Origin: JBFFSQ01 sp041572275
GTDB taxonomy: Bacteria > Pseudomonadota > Gammaproteobacteria > SZUA-229
Reading direction: 5' to 3'
DNA: 10,389 bases
NCBI GenBank assembly: GCA_041572275.1
Contig: JBFFSQ010000102.1
Coordinates: 1-10,389, forward strand
The position numbers and the translations under genes were made by a program. Below, in pieces: positions 1-6,550 of the stretch (position 1 is the first letter of the stretch; the number at the start of each line of letters is the position of its first letter). The notes under the pieces are model-generated. The model saw only the letters and a list, made by a program, of their open reading frames with translations. It ran no database searches and was not told the origin of the DNA.

Positions 1-1251
1 ATCATTCACGACCTTAAACTGGTCGAGATCGATATAACACAGGACATGGTGACGATCTTCATCTTCCACACTCAGTAGCAATCGATCCAGGTGCTCCTCG
101 AACATACGCCGATTAAACAGGCCCGTCAGTGCATCATGACTGGCCTGATAAGACAGTTGCCTGGCCAGTCGTCGAGCATGACTAACATCCTGAAACACCA
201 TGACAGCCCCAATGACTTCACCTTCTTCATTTCGCATAGGCGCTGCCGAAGCCTTGATAGGAATAGTTTCGCCATCATGTCGTATTAAAGCTGCGTGCAT
301 AGGCAACTCAATAATTCGGTTTTGCACAATGGCATCATCGATGGGGTTAGTGAGTTTCATTCCACTATCTTCATCGATCACTTTTATCACATCATTTAAC
401 TCAAGATCATGAACCCATTGATTACTCCAGCCACTTAAACGTTCAGCAACAGGGTTCATATACTGGATCAGGCCATCCGCTGTTGTGGTAATTACACCTT
501 CCATAATTGAATGCAAAGTAACTTCGGCCCTTTCTTTTTCTTCACACAGGGCTTTTCTGGAAGCTTCAAGGTCACGTTGGTGAGCTTGCATTGAATCGAG
601 CGCACGATTAACAAAAGTGGCCAGGTAACCAAATTCATCCATACGCTTGTCATCAAAGCGAATGGATAGCTGCCCCTCAGCAAAACGCTCAGCCGAAGAA
701 ACCATGGCCATAAGTGGACGTGATAAAAATTTCTGTAAAATCAGTTGAAGAATCAGGCCAAAGATAAATACCAGCGCACCGATAGCCAGTAACATATTTT
801 TTCTAATATCAAGAATCGCCTGTTGCAGGCTCGGTTTGGATAACTTTAATTCGATGCGTTCGAAATTAGGATTAGCCACATACAGTGTATGCAGATAGAG
901 ATCATGATCGTTTTCGGGCCGACCGATCTTTACTACACGACCCGGAAGGCCTAACTCAATGGCTGAGAACTGGTATTTATTTCTAAGATCATCAAGAGAT
1001 TGTTGTAAGTCTTTTTGTATATCTTCAACAGAGACTACCCATTCAAGTATGTCCTCAATTTCCTGTGCCAGCAGAATGCTATCGATCTGGTATTGATGAG
1101 TGAGTTCTTTTTCGCGAACCTGTAGGACAAAGACCGTGACAAGGATACCAACCAGAATCATACCCCAGAATACAATACCGGCAATTTTTGTAGGTAAAGC
1201 AAGTTGAACCTGGCCATCGGTTTGATCGTCAGATTCAGGACCCATATTCAT
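1..1251 (-). CDS. Membrane-bound PAS-GGDEF sensor protein (probable diguanylate cyclase), 3' end outside window
   Basis: The 417 visible residues are the N-terminal part of a c-di-GMP signalling protein; the reading frame stays open to base 1. The order is a short polar N-terminus, membrane segment about 22-44, a periplasmic stretch about 45-151 without a recognised sensor fold, and a second membrane segment about 152-173. A HAMP linker follows at about 174-228 (RPLMAMVSSAERF, then DEFGYL), with a short helical linker to about 243. A PAS domain spans about 244-367 (start SIMEGVITTTADGLIQYMN), and the GGDEF domain begins near 371 with SHDALTGLFNRRMFEEHL. CYIDLDQFKVVND, at the cut, contains the Asp that binds metal in GGDEF domains. 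The GGDEF signature, the inhibitory site and any EAL domain lie beyond the edge, so cyclase, phosphodiesterase or degenerate activity cannot be decided. The ATG at 1251 overlaps the upstream stop as ATGA, which fixes the start and suggests co-translation with the small membrane protein. Confidence 0.93.
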   Translation of the reverse strand, partial: MNMGPESDDQTDGQVQLALPTKIAGIVFWGMILVGILVTVFVLQVREKELTHQYQIDSILLAQEIEDILEWVVSVEDIQKDLQQSLDDLRNKYQFSAIELGLPGRVVKIGRPENDHDLYLHTLYVANPNFERIELKLSKPSLQQAILDIRKNMLLAIGALVFIFGLILQLILQKFLSRPLMAMVSSAERFAEGQLSIRFDDKRMDEFGYLATFVNRALDSMQAHQRDLEASRKALCEEKERAEVTLHSIMEGVITTTADGLIQYMNPVAERLSGWSNQWVHDLELNDVIKVIDEDSGMKLTNPIDDAIVQNRIIELPMHAALIRHDGETIPIKASAAPMRNEEGEVIGAVMVFQDVSHARRLARQLSYQASHDALTGLFNRRMFEEHLDRLLLSVEDEDRHHVLCYIDLDQFKVVND

Positions 1252-1640
1252 TTAAAGCCAACCCTGCGAAGTCCGATCTTTAACGGACACACGCCGCTGA
1301 TACTGGAACCAAAAATTGCAAAACCAATAAACCAGGGGAAAAACCAGAGCATTTCAAAAAAATACACACTAATGAATAATGATGAGCCTATCACCAGGTG
1401 CCAAAGCCGTTCAGCCTCAATATTAAAACGATAATTATGATTCTGTGACGCCGCCTTGCATGACGGTGTGCGCTTAAGCATTGAACCCAGGATTCTACAT
1501 ACAGCCTGACTCAACCAATATTGCGTAATACCATCAATGAACAACATGACAATCACTGCGTACACCAGTGACTCCAGGTTAAAATACAGTCCAGATAACA
1601 ATAGAACGCCCACTGCAGCCATATATATACGAATAACCAC
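1248..1640 (-). CDS. Small four-helix membrane protein, apparent tandem DUF2892/YgaP-type domain
   Basis: This 130-aa protein is mostly hydrophobic, with about four membrane helices in two halves joined by a polar linker (RTPSCKAASQNHNYRFNIEA). The C-terminal half, with ERLWHLVIG, a hydrophobic hairpin and then ISGVCPLKIGLRRVGF, matches the usual end of DUF2892 (YgaP transmembrane-type) proteins, where a G-x-CP-type motif ends the second helix. The N-terminal half (VIRIYMAAVGVLLLSG to LSQAVCRILGSML) has the same layout in weaker form, so the gene may be an internal duplication. I start it at the GTG at 1640 because a GAGG lies 5 bases upstream; a TTG at 1655 in the same frame has no good ribosome site, and the ATG at 1622 would cut into the first helix. 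It overlaps the next gene by ATGA, so it may be a partner of that sensor. Molecular function is unknown; DUF2892 domains are sometimes fused to rhodanese domains, but none is present here. Confidence 0.78.
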   Translation of the reverse strand: MVIRIYMAAVGVLLLSGLYFNLESLVYAVIVMLFIDGITQYWLSQAVCRILGSMLKRTPSCKAASQNHNYRFNIEAERLWHLVIGSSLFISVYFFEMLWFFPWFIGFAIFGSSISGVCPLKIGLRRVGFK

Positions 1641-1645
1641 AATAA

Positions 1646-1649
1646 CCTC
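1646..1649 (-). promoter_or_regulatory. Ribosome binding site deciding the GTG start at 1640
   Basis: On the minus strand GAGG is followed by 5 bases and GTG. This is the best Shine-Dalgarno pairing in the area and is why the GTG is preferred to the upstream in-frame TTG at 1655. Confidence 0.6.
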
Positions 1650-1714
1650 GTGCAATACTTTATTTGATTATTTTTTTAAATTATTTTAAATATATCAATT
1701 TTTTATAATATTGA

Positions 1715-1736
1715 GATACATTCAGTGCTATGTATC
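1715..1736. repeat. Perfect 7-bp inverted repeat, GATACAT-N8-ATGTATC
   Basis: The two 7-base arms match perfectly around an 8-base spacer. It lies 26 bases past the nudF stop and about 75 bases before the GTG of the next gene. The arms are AT-rich and no U-run follows the stem on the minus-strand transcript, so a normal intrinsic terminator is unlikely. An operator site, or a weak RNA hairpin at the end of the nudF message, are the alternatives. Confidence 0.5.
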
Positions 1737-1743
1737 GTAAGCT

Positions 1744-1763
1744 ATTGATTATACATATTCAAT
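1744..1763. repeat. Imperfect dyad ATTGA-N10-TCAAT beside the nudF stop
   Basis: The 20-base site matches its own reverse complement at 8 of 10 positions in each half. It touches the nudF stop codon (1763-1765) and contains the minus-strand TATAAT at 1748-1753. The spacing between the TTGA and TCAA halves is longer than in an FNR box. It could be an operator over a promoter, or chance in AT-rich DNA. Confidence 0.35.
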
Positions 1764-2356
1764 CACATAACAAAACTTTCAATACGCAGCCGTTCTCGAT
1801 TAATCTGTAGCCACTGCAATGCAATAATGGCGATGGCTGTACTGACGCGATCAGTACCCAGTAAATTACTGACCTCTTCAAAATCCAGCACCTTAACTCT
1901 GATATCTTCACCTTCATCAGCCACACCGTGTATACCCTCAGCCTGTTCACTATCCACCAGGCCACACAGCAGGTAAATAACCTCGGAGCAGCCGCCAGGG
2001 CTGGGATAAAAGGTATGAATACGATCGAATGCATGCACCTCCAGACCCGTCTCTTCCTTACACTCGCGTCTGGCAACATCGTTAATTGATTCATCAGCCT
2101 CAACAATACCCGCTACAACTTCCAGCAACCAGGGACTTTCCTGGTCTTCAATAGCACCAATGCGAAATTGCTCCACCATGACCACCTTGTCATTTACCGG
2201 ATCATAAAGCAAAACCGCGACAGCATTCCCTCGATGAGACAGTTCTCGCACGACTTCGACTTCGCCACCAGCAAACAACTCATGTTTAATTCGACATAAG
2301 TCAATTTTAAAAAAACCCTGATACAATGTTTCCTGATTTATTAGTGACCACTTCAT
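1763..2356 (-). CDS. nudF: ADP-ribose pyrophosphatase (Nudix hydrolase)
   Basis: NudF hydrolyses ADP-ribose to AMP and ribose 5-phosphate in the cytoplasm, clearing a reactive by-product of NAD turnover. The 197-aa product is close to the E. coli enzyme (209 aa). A complete Nudix box lies at residues 83-105: Gly83, Glu89, Arg97-Glu98, Glu101-Glu102, Gly104-Leu105, which supply the magnesium-binding glutamates. Subfamily features are VEQFRIGA near 61-68 and FYPSPGGCSE near 116-125, typical of ADP-ribose hydrolases. The start is the ATG at 2356 because AAGG lies 7 bases upstream and the protein then begins like NudF; the open frame runs further up to 2422, but that extension would reach into the ribosome site of the divergent gene. 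The neighbour at 2434 diverges from it. Which sugar nucleotide is preferred cannot be read from the sequence. Confidence 0.93.
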   Translation of the reverse strand: MKWSLINQETLYQGFFKIDLCRIKHELFAGGEVEVVRELSHRGNAVAVLLYDPVNDKVVMVEQFRIGAIEDQESPWLLEVVAGIVEADESINDVARRECKEETGLEVHAFDRIHTFYPSPGGCSEVIYLLCGLVDSEQAEGIHGVADEGEDIRVKVLDFEEVSNLLGTDRVSTAIAIIALQWLQINRERLRIESFVM

Positions 2357-2433
2357 TGATTTACCTTGGAAATTGTTGCAAGCCTTGAATATATAATAAA
2401 AAGGCCCATATTTATGCAGCATGGAGACAATTT
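2357..2433. promoter_or_regulatory. Divergent promoter region between nudF and the 94-aa gene
   Basis: These 77 bases separate two divergent starts and so should hold both promoters. A perfect TATAAT is at 2392-2397 on the plus strand, about 37 bases before the 2434 start, but I find no good -35 at 16-18 bases. The same AT stretch reads TATTAT and TATATT on the minus strand and could serve nudF. Ribosome sites are GGAG at 2423-2426 (plus) and AAGG at 2364-2367 (minus). Confidence 0.4.
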
Positions 2434-2718
2434 ATGCTGAAACATCTACAAAACTACATTGGTGAAGAAATCACCTATAACGGTACGCGTTGCCAGCTTA
2501 TTGAAGTACTGGAGGATGGCCCGGCCCTGGTTCTCATGTGTGTCGAGCATCACACCACGATCCAGTCCGATCAGCATGGCGGAGCCCACCGCAGGGTACA
2601 GGAAACCTTTACTGTCACCTGTTTAAGCGAAGCGAGTAAAGAACTTCATCCGGTAGTTAAAGAGTTTTTACCCGATCATGTCCATGATGATTTTCTCGAT
2701 TATTTGGTCAAGCTATGA
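2434..2718 (+). CDS. Small conserved-looking protein of unknown function (94 aa)
   Basis: I do not recognise a characterised family. The product is a small soluble acidic protein with no signal peptide or membrane segment. It opens with MLKHLQNYIGEEITYNGTRC and continues with QLIEVLEDGPALVLMC, alternating polar and hydrophobic residues as in a small beta-barrel; a His-rich stretch follows (VEHHTTIQSDQHGGAHRR, residues 37-54). The C-terminus is helical and carries DHVHDD. The His and Asp residues could bind metal, but no standard site is evident. The start is supported by GGAG 7 bases before the ATG. It is the only plus-strand gene here, diverges from nudF, and its last 19 bases overlap the end of pyrD, so the two messages are antisense at their 3' ends. 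Codon use and ribosome site argue for a real gene. Confidence 0.8.
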   Translation: MLKHLQNYIGEEITYNGTRCQLIEVLEDGPALVLMCVEHHTTIQSDQHGGAHRRVQETFTVTCLSEASKELHPVVKEFLPDHVHDDFLDYLVKL

Positions 2719-3725
2719 ACACATTCATGGACTAGCTTAGGTCCCTGATAAATAAAACCTGTGTAGATCTGCACCAGGCTGGCGCCCAATCTGATTTTAG
2801 CGAGGGCATCCTCACCACAACTGATACCACCTACAGCAATGATTGGCAGTTGCCCCTGAAGATGCGCTGCCAGAACCTGTAAAACATGATCAGCCTTATC
2901 ACGTACAGGCTTGCCACTTAATCCACCCTGCTCATCACCGTGCAGCAAACTCTCAACGCCATCTCGTGACATGGTGGTATTAGTAGCTATAACGCCATCA
3001 ATTTTATGCCGAATAAATGTTTCCGCCAGTTTATGAATCGAGTCGTCGTCCATGTCAGGAGCAATTTTCACAGCAATGGGTACGTAGCGATTATGCTGCT
3101 CTGCCAGTCGAGCCTGTTCTGTTTTCAAGGCCGACAACAAGTCATCGAGCGCCTCACCAAATTGCAGATTACGTAATCCCGGTGTATTCGGTGATGAAAT
3201 GTTCACCGTAATATAATCAGCATAGGTATACACTTTTTGCAGACAAAACAGATAATCATCAACGGCACGTTCAACCGAGGTATCAAAGTTCTTACCAATA
3301 TTGATACCCAGAACCCCATGAAAATCGGCTTTTTTCACATTGTCCAGCAGGTAATCAACACCGTTGTTGTTGAAGCCCATACGGTTGATAATGGCTTCGG
3401 CTACAGGCAGGCGAAACATTCGTGGCTGTGGATTACCTGGCTGTGGTCGAGGCGTTACCGTACCGATCTCGACAAAACCAAAACCACAATCGGCTAAGGC
3501 TTCAAAATAATCCCCATTTTTATCCAGACCCGCTGCCAGACCAACAGGATTAGGAAAATCGATACCCATAACATTTACTGGCGACACCGGTGGACGACCA
3601 AACAGTCGCGTTGTGAGTTTCAGTCTGTGCAGGACAGCCAGCCCTTTCAAAGCCAAATGATGGGCAGTTTCTGCTTCCAGCTTAAAAAACATTTTTTTAA
3701 ATAAAGGATAAATGTTTAATCCCAC
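2700..3725 (-). CDS. pyrD: Dihydroorotate dehydrogenase (quinone), class 2
   Basis: PyrD oxidises dihydroorotate to orotate, the fourth step of pyrimidine synthesis, passing electrons through FMN to the quinone pool at the inner membrane. The 341-aa length is near that of E. coli (336). The N-terminal helices (IYPLFKKMFFKLEAETAHHL) are the class 2 membrane-docking segment. GLAAGLDKNG (62-71) and the NRMGFNN loop (114-120) help bind flavin and substrate. NISSPNTPGLR (175-185) carries the catalytic base Ser178, equivalent to Ser175 of E. coli, which marks class 2. VKIAPD, ATNTT, GGLSGKPV and IIAVGGIS with GASLVQIYTG complete the barrel and FMN phosphate site. I start at the GTG at 3725 because GGGAG lies 6 bases upstream and the protein then aligns with the E. 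coli N-terminus; an in-frame TTG at 3749 would add 8 residues. It is last in the run from rnr, 76 bases after recJ. Confidence 0.96.
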   Translation of the reverse strand: MGLNIYPLFKKMFFKLEAETAHHLALKGLAVLHRLKLTTRLFGRPPVSPVNVMGIDFPNPVGLAAGLDKNGDYFEALADCGFGFVEIGTVTPRPQPGNPQPRMFRLPVAEAIINRMGFNNNGVDYLLDNVKKADFHGVLGINIGKNFDTSVERAVDDYLFCLQKVYTYADYITVNISSPNTPGLRNLQFGEALDDLLSALKTEQARLAEQHNRYVPIAVKIAPDMDDDSIHKLAETFIRHKIDGVIATNTTMSRDGVESLLHGDEQGGLSGKPVRDKADHVLQVLAAHLQGQLPIIAVGGISCGEDALAKIRLGASLVQIYTGFIYQGPKLVHECVHSLTK

Positions 3726-3731
3726 GGTTAT

Positions 3732-3736
3732 CTCCC
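3732..3736 (-). promoter_or_regulatory. Ribosome binding site deciding the GTG start of pyrD
   Basis: GGGAG on the minus strand stands 6 bases before the GTG at 3725. The alternative TTG at 3749 lacks such a site. Confidence 0.65.
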
Positions 3737-3801
3737 AGTATTTGGACAATGACAGCCTTGCAACTCAGTAGTCACGTGAGCGACCGTTACCTGTAGTCAA
3801 T

Positions 3802-5535
3802 TCAAATCACATCAAAATATTCCACAATCAACTGCGCACTACGTTGATTACGAAATTCATTCACATCCAGCCGGTAAGCGGCATGAATAAAATTATCTTC
3901 GCCATCCAGTTGATCGACACTTGTATTAAAGGCAATTGCAGCAATCGACTGCTCAGATTCAGCTGTTCGTAATTCCATTTTCAGATGACGCTCACCCACA
4001 ACCCGCCAGTTTACTATTTCAAATTCACCGTCGAATGTAGGCTCAGGAAAATGTTGACCCCAGGGTCCTGCTGTCCGCAAGCATTCGGCCAGTTCCAGAT
4101 TCATGTCATCACTGTCCAGCTCACCATCTGACTCAATCACGCCTTGTAAGGCGGCATCATCAAGCTGCCTTCCAGCCTCATCTTCAAACGCCTGTTTGAA
4201 GGTATCAAAATTTTCCAGTTTCAAGCTCAAACCGGCAGCCATAGCATGACCACCAAATTTAATAATCAGGCCGGGGTGACGACTAGCGACCGCTTCCAGA
4301 GCATCACGAATATGCAGTCCTTTGATTGAACGAGCCGAACCCTTGATTTCACCATTGCCACTGTCGGCAAAGGCAATCACTGGACGATTAAAGGTTTCCT
4401 TAATACGTGAAGCCAGAATCCCAATGACGCCCTGATGCCAGCTACTATCAAACAGACTCAAAGCTTTCGGTAACTGTTCATGACCGAGTGTCTCCAGCAG
4501 TGGCTGCAGACTAGTCATGGCCTGCTGTTGCATATCCTGTTCAATTTCGCGACGGCTTTTATTCAAATCATCCAGTCGTCTGGCAATCTCGAGAGCCTGA
4601 TTGAGATCATCAGTTAACAGACATTCAATCCCCAATGACATGTCTTCCAGTCGTCCCGCTGCATTTAAGCGCGGCCCAACGGCAAACCCCATATCCGATG
4701 CTACAATATTAGAACTATCCCGTCCCGATACCTGTAGCAATGCCTGAATGCCCGCACAACACTGACCAGCCTGTATACGCTTCAAGCCCTGTGCCACCAA
4801 AATGCGATTATTGTGATCCAGGGGCACCACATCCGCTACCGTGCCCAAAGCCACCAGATCGAGCAAGCGCCCCATATTCGGTTCAGGGCGCTGATCCGTA
4901 AACCAGCCAGCTAACCTCAAGGCCGATCGCAGGGCTAACATGACATAAAAAATAACACCTACGCCTGCCAGTGCCTTGCTTGGGAAAGTACAGCCAGGCT
5001 GGTTGGGATTAACGATGGCATCTGCTTCTGGCAACTGGGCACCGGCCAGATGATGATCCGTCACCACTACCTGAATACCGGCCGCTTTCGCTGCAGCCAC
5101 GCCATCCAGACTGGAGATACCGTTATCCACCGTGATTAGTACATCCGGTTTATTGTCCAGCGCCACTGCCACCAGCTCAGGGGTAAGGCCATAACCAAAA
5201 TCAAAACGGTTCGGCACCAGATAGCTCACCTGAGTTGCCCCCATCATATGCAAAGCCCGTAAACAAACTGCGGTACTGGTGGCGCCATCGGCATCGAAAT
5301 CGCCCACAATCAAAATCTTGCTATTTTGTTCAACCGCGGCCTGAATAACCGCAACAGCCGTATCAACATCCTTGAGTGCAGTAAACGGAAGCATCTGCTC
5401 AAGACTGTATTCCACCTGTTGCAGCGAGGCTATGCCTCGATGGCTATAGATGCGTTGCAATACCGGGTGCAAATCCGATTGCGCCAGTTCAGTCGACACA
5501 ACTGTGTCGCATTGTTGAATATGTCGTTTATGCAT
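3802..5535 (-). CDS. recJ: Single-stranded-DNA-specific 5'-3' exonuclease RecJ
   Basis: RecJ degrades single-stranded DNA from the 5' end in RecF-pathway recombination, base excision and mismatch repair. From the ATG at 5535 the protein is 577 aa, the same as E. coli RecJ. The DHH-family metal motifs are intact: GDFDADGATS with Asp79, Asp81 and Asp83, VDNGISS with Asp137, and TDHH with Asp160-His161-His162. LVALGTVADVVPL and GPRLNAAGRLEDMSLG follow. The DHHA1 part has SWHQGVIGILASR, GSARSIKGLHIRDAL and FGGHAMAAGL, and the C-terminus carries the OB-type DNA-binding region (WRVVGERHLKMEL). The frame is open up to 5646, but that would extend far into the RpfE-like gene and add an atypical N-terminus. 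The chosen ATG overlaps the upstream gene by 8 bases and has no clear Shine-Dalgarno site, consistent with translational coupling. Confidence 0.97.
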   Translation of the reverse strand: MHKRHIQQCDTVVSTELAQSDLHPVLQRIYSHRGIASLQQVEYSLEQMLPFTALKDVDTAVAVIQAAVEQNSKILIVGDFDADGATSTAVCLRALHMMGATQVSYLVPNRFDFGYGLTPELVAVALDNKPDVLITVDNGISSLDGVAAAKAAGIQVVVTDHHLAGAQLPEADAIVNPNQPGCTFPSKALAGVGVIFYVMLALRSALRLAGWFTDQRPEPNMGRLLDLVALGTVADVVPLDHNNRILVAQGLKRIQAGQCCAGIQALLQVSGRDSSNIVASDMGFAVGPRLNAAGRLEDMSLGIECLLTDDLNQALEIARRLDDLNKSRREIEQDMQQQAMTSLQPLLETLGHEQLPKALSLFDSSWHQGVIGILASRIKETFNRPVIAFADSGNGEIKGSARSIKGLHIRDALEAVASRHPGLIIKFGGHAMAAGLSLKLENFDTFKQAFEDEAGRQLDDAALQGVIESDGELDSDDMNLELAECLRTAGPWGQHFPEPTFDGEFEIVNWRVVGERHLKMELRTAESEQSIAAIAFNTSVDQLDGEDNFIHAAYRLDVNEFRNQRSAQLIVEYFDVI

Positions 5536-6550
5536 GAATGTTGATAAATTCAGTAAGCGTTCTGGTTTTACGCCAGAATTTATACAAATCAGTTTTGGTG
5601 AAACGAAACACACGTCCCTCTCCGCTGTAGAGTTCCATTGAATCAATCTGGCCTTGTTTGATCAGCTTATTGATCGGCTCGATCCAACGCTGACACATCG
5701 CCTCGATGGCTTCTAACCACGCGGATACATCACCATAACTACAGGGACCGAGCACATCATCAATAACCACCAGTCCCCTGCTGTCGCCAGATAGTTGCTC
5801 AGACAGTGAGTCATCCAGGTCCAGCAAACACGTCCCGGTTGCCACCGCCAGTCCCCGGGCAACAACATCATCTGCCATGACCCAGTCCCAGCCTGCATGA
5901 TCTGTAGCCTGCGGCCATGCGCCTTCACCCCACAACCACAGGCTGTTAATGGCAAGCTGGCCTGTTTCCGCCCGTTGCAGGTTCACCTGTTGTATATGGA
6001 ACAACATCTGGGCTTCATTCAGATTACGTCGCCAGTTCAGTGCATGATCCCCCTGGGGTAGGAAATTCTGCACATTCCGGCCCACGGCTTCATGTAAATG
6101 GGTAGATTTAATATTGAGCGGTTGCTGACTGCAAAGATACCAACGCTGTGGATGGGGTGCCCTTAGCAGCAGACCATCTTCAGCAAAGTGCTGATTAAAG
6201 GCCTCGGTCAGGGCACTGGCTTCATCAGCCTGAATATCCAGCCGATGATAATCGAGCAATATGGCATGATCGATATCGGCTTTGAAATGTACGGGATCCG
6301 CCCGGTACCAGTAACCCTCTGAGCAGTCACAGCCATCATAGAGTGCGCTAGCCCAGGTAATAGAAAAATCCCTGTCAACACCAAACAGCTGGGCCAGCTG
6401 ATCATGATAGCCACTCGCTGATGTCGACTGCTGATGGGCACGTGACAGCCATTTCTGCAATGGAGCACAGCCGGATATCGATGAATTCGACTCAGCCAGC
6501 TCAGGCAGCGGCCCAAGAAGGCCGGGAATAAGAAGAGCCAGTGTGTTCAT
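5528..6550 (-). CDS. RpfE-like protein of unknown biochemical function
   Basis: The 340-aa product resembles the regulatory protein RpfE of Xanthomonas, whose gene sits beside recJ and is named for a role in extracellular enzyme and polysaccharide control. Such proteins are sometimes annotated as cofactor-independent phosphoglycerate mutases; I see no metal-binding phosphomutase motif and would not use that name. The recognisable blocks are MNTLALLIPGLLGPL, WYRADPVHFKADIDHAILLD (81-100), RWYLC (136-140), NFLPQGDHALNWRRNLNEAQ (162-181) and INSLWLWGEGAWP (201-213). There is no clear signal peptide; the N-terminal hydrophobic stretch is short and is more likely a first beta strand. It starts inside the rlmB stop (TGATG, one shared base) and ends 8 bases inside recJ, so it is probably translated in step with both. 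Its role alongside RNA methylation and DNA repair is not known; co-location may only reflect shared expression. Confidence 0.85.
   Translation of the reverse strand: MNTLALLIPGLLGPLPELAESNSSISGCAPLQKWLSRAHQQSTSASGYHDQLAQLFGVDRDFSITWASALYDGCDCSEGYWYRADPVHFKADIDHAILLDYHRLDIQADEASALTEAFNQHFAEDGLLLRAPHPQRWYLCSQQPLNIKSTHLHEAVGRNVQNFLPQGDHALNWRRNLNEAQMLFHIQQVNLQRAETGQLAINSLWLWGEGAWPQATDHAGWDWVMADDVVARGLAVATGTCLLDLDDSLSEQLSGDSRGLVVIDDVLGPCSYGDVSAWLEAIEAMCQRWIEPINKLIKQGQIDSMELYSGEGRVFRFTKTDLYKFWRKTRTLTEFINIHA

Larger units (their letters stand above)
1641..1762. other. AT-rich intergenic region with A/T tracts
   Basis: The 122 bases between the nudF stop and the small membrane-protein gene are far richer in A and T than the flanking genes, with several runs of A or T between about 1668 and 1705. 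They hold no reading frame of interest and two inverted repeats (1715-1736 and 1744-1763). On the minus strand there is a TATAAT at 1748-1753 and a TATTAT near 1707, but neither has a convincing -35 box at normal spacing. The region probably carries the promoter of the membrane protein-GGDEF pair, but this is inferred from position and composition only. Confidence 0.5.

Noticed and set aside
492..683. 63-aa open frame on the minus strand inside the sensor gene
   Set aside because: It is a different frame of the GGDEF sensor, whose own frame is open from 1251 to 1 and carries clear HAMP and PAS motifs.
1744..1763. FNR-type box
   Set aside because: The TTGA and TCAA halves are 10-12 bases apart, wider than the FNR consensus spacing.
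1759..2106. 115-aa open frame on the minus strand
   Set aside because: It overlaps nudF in another frame; the nudF frame has the full Nudix box and a ribosome site.
3769..3778. CACGTG-centred palindrome (TCACGTGA) between recJ and pyrD
   Set aside because: An 8-base palindrome is expected often by chance and nothing around it adds support for an operator or terminator.
5536..5646. N-terminal extension of recJ up to 5646
   Set aside because: It would add 37 residues unlike RecJ and overlap most of the 3' end of the RpfE-like gene; the ATG at 5535 gives the normal 577-aa length.
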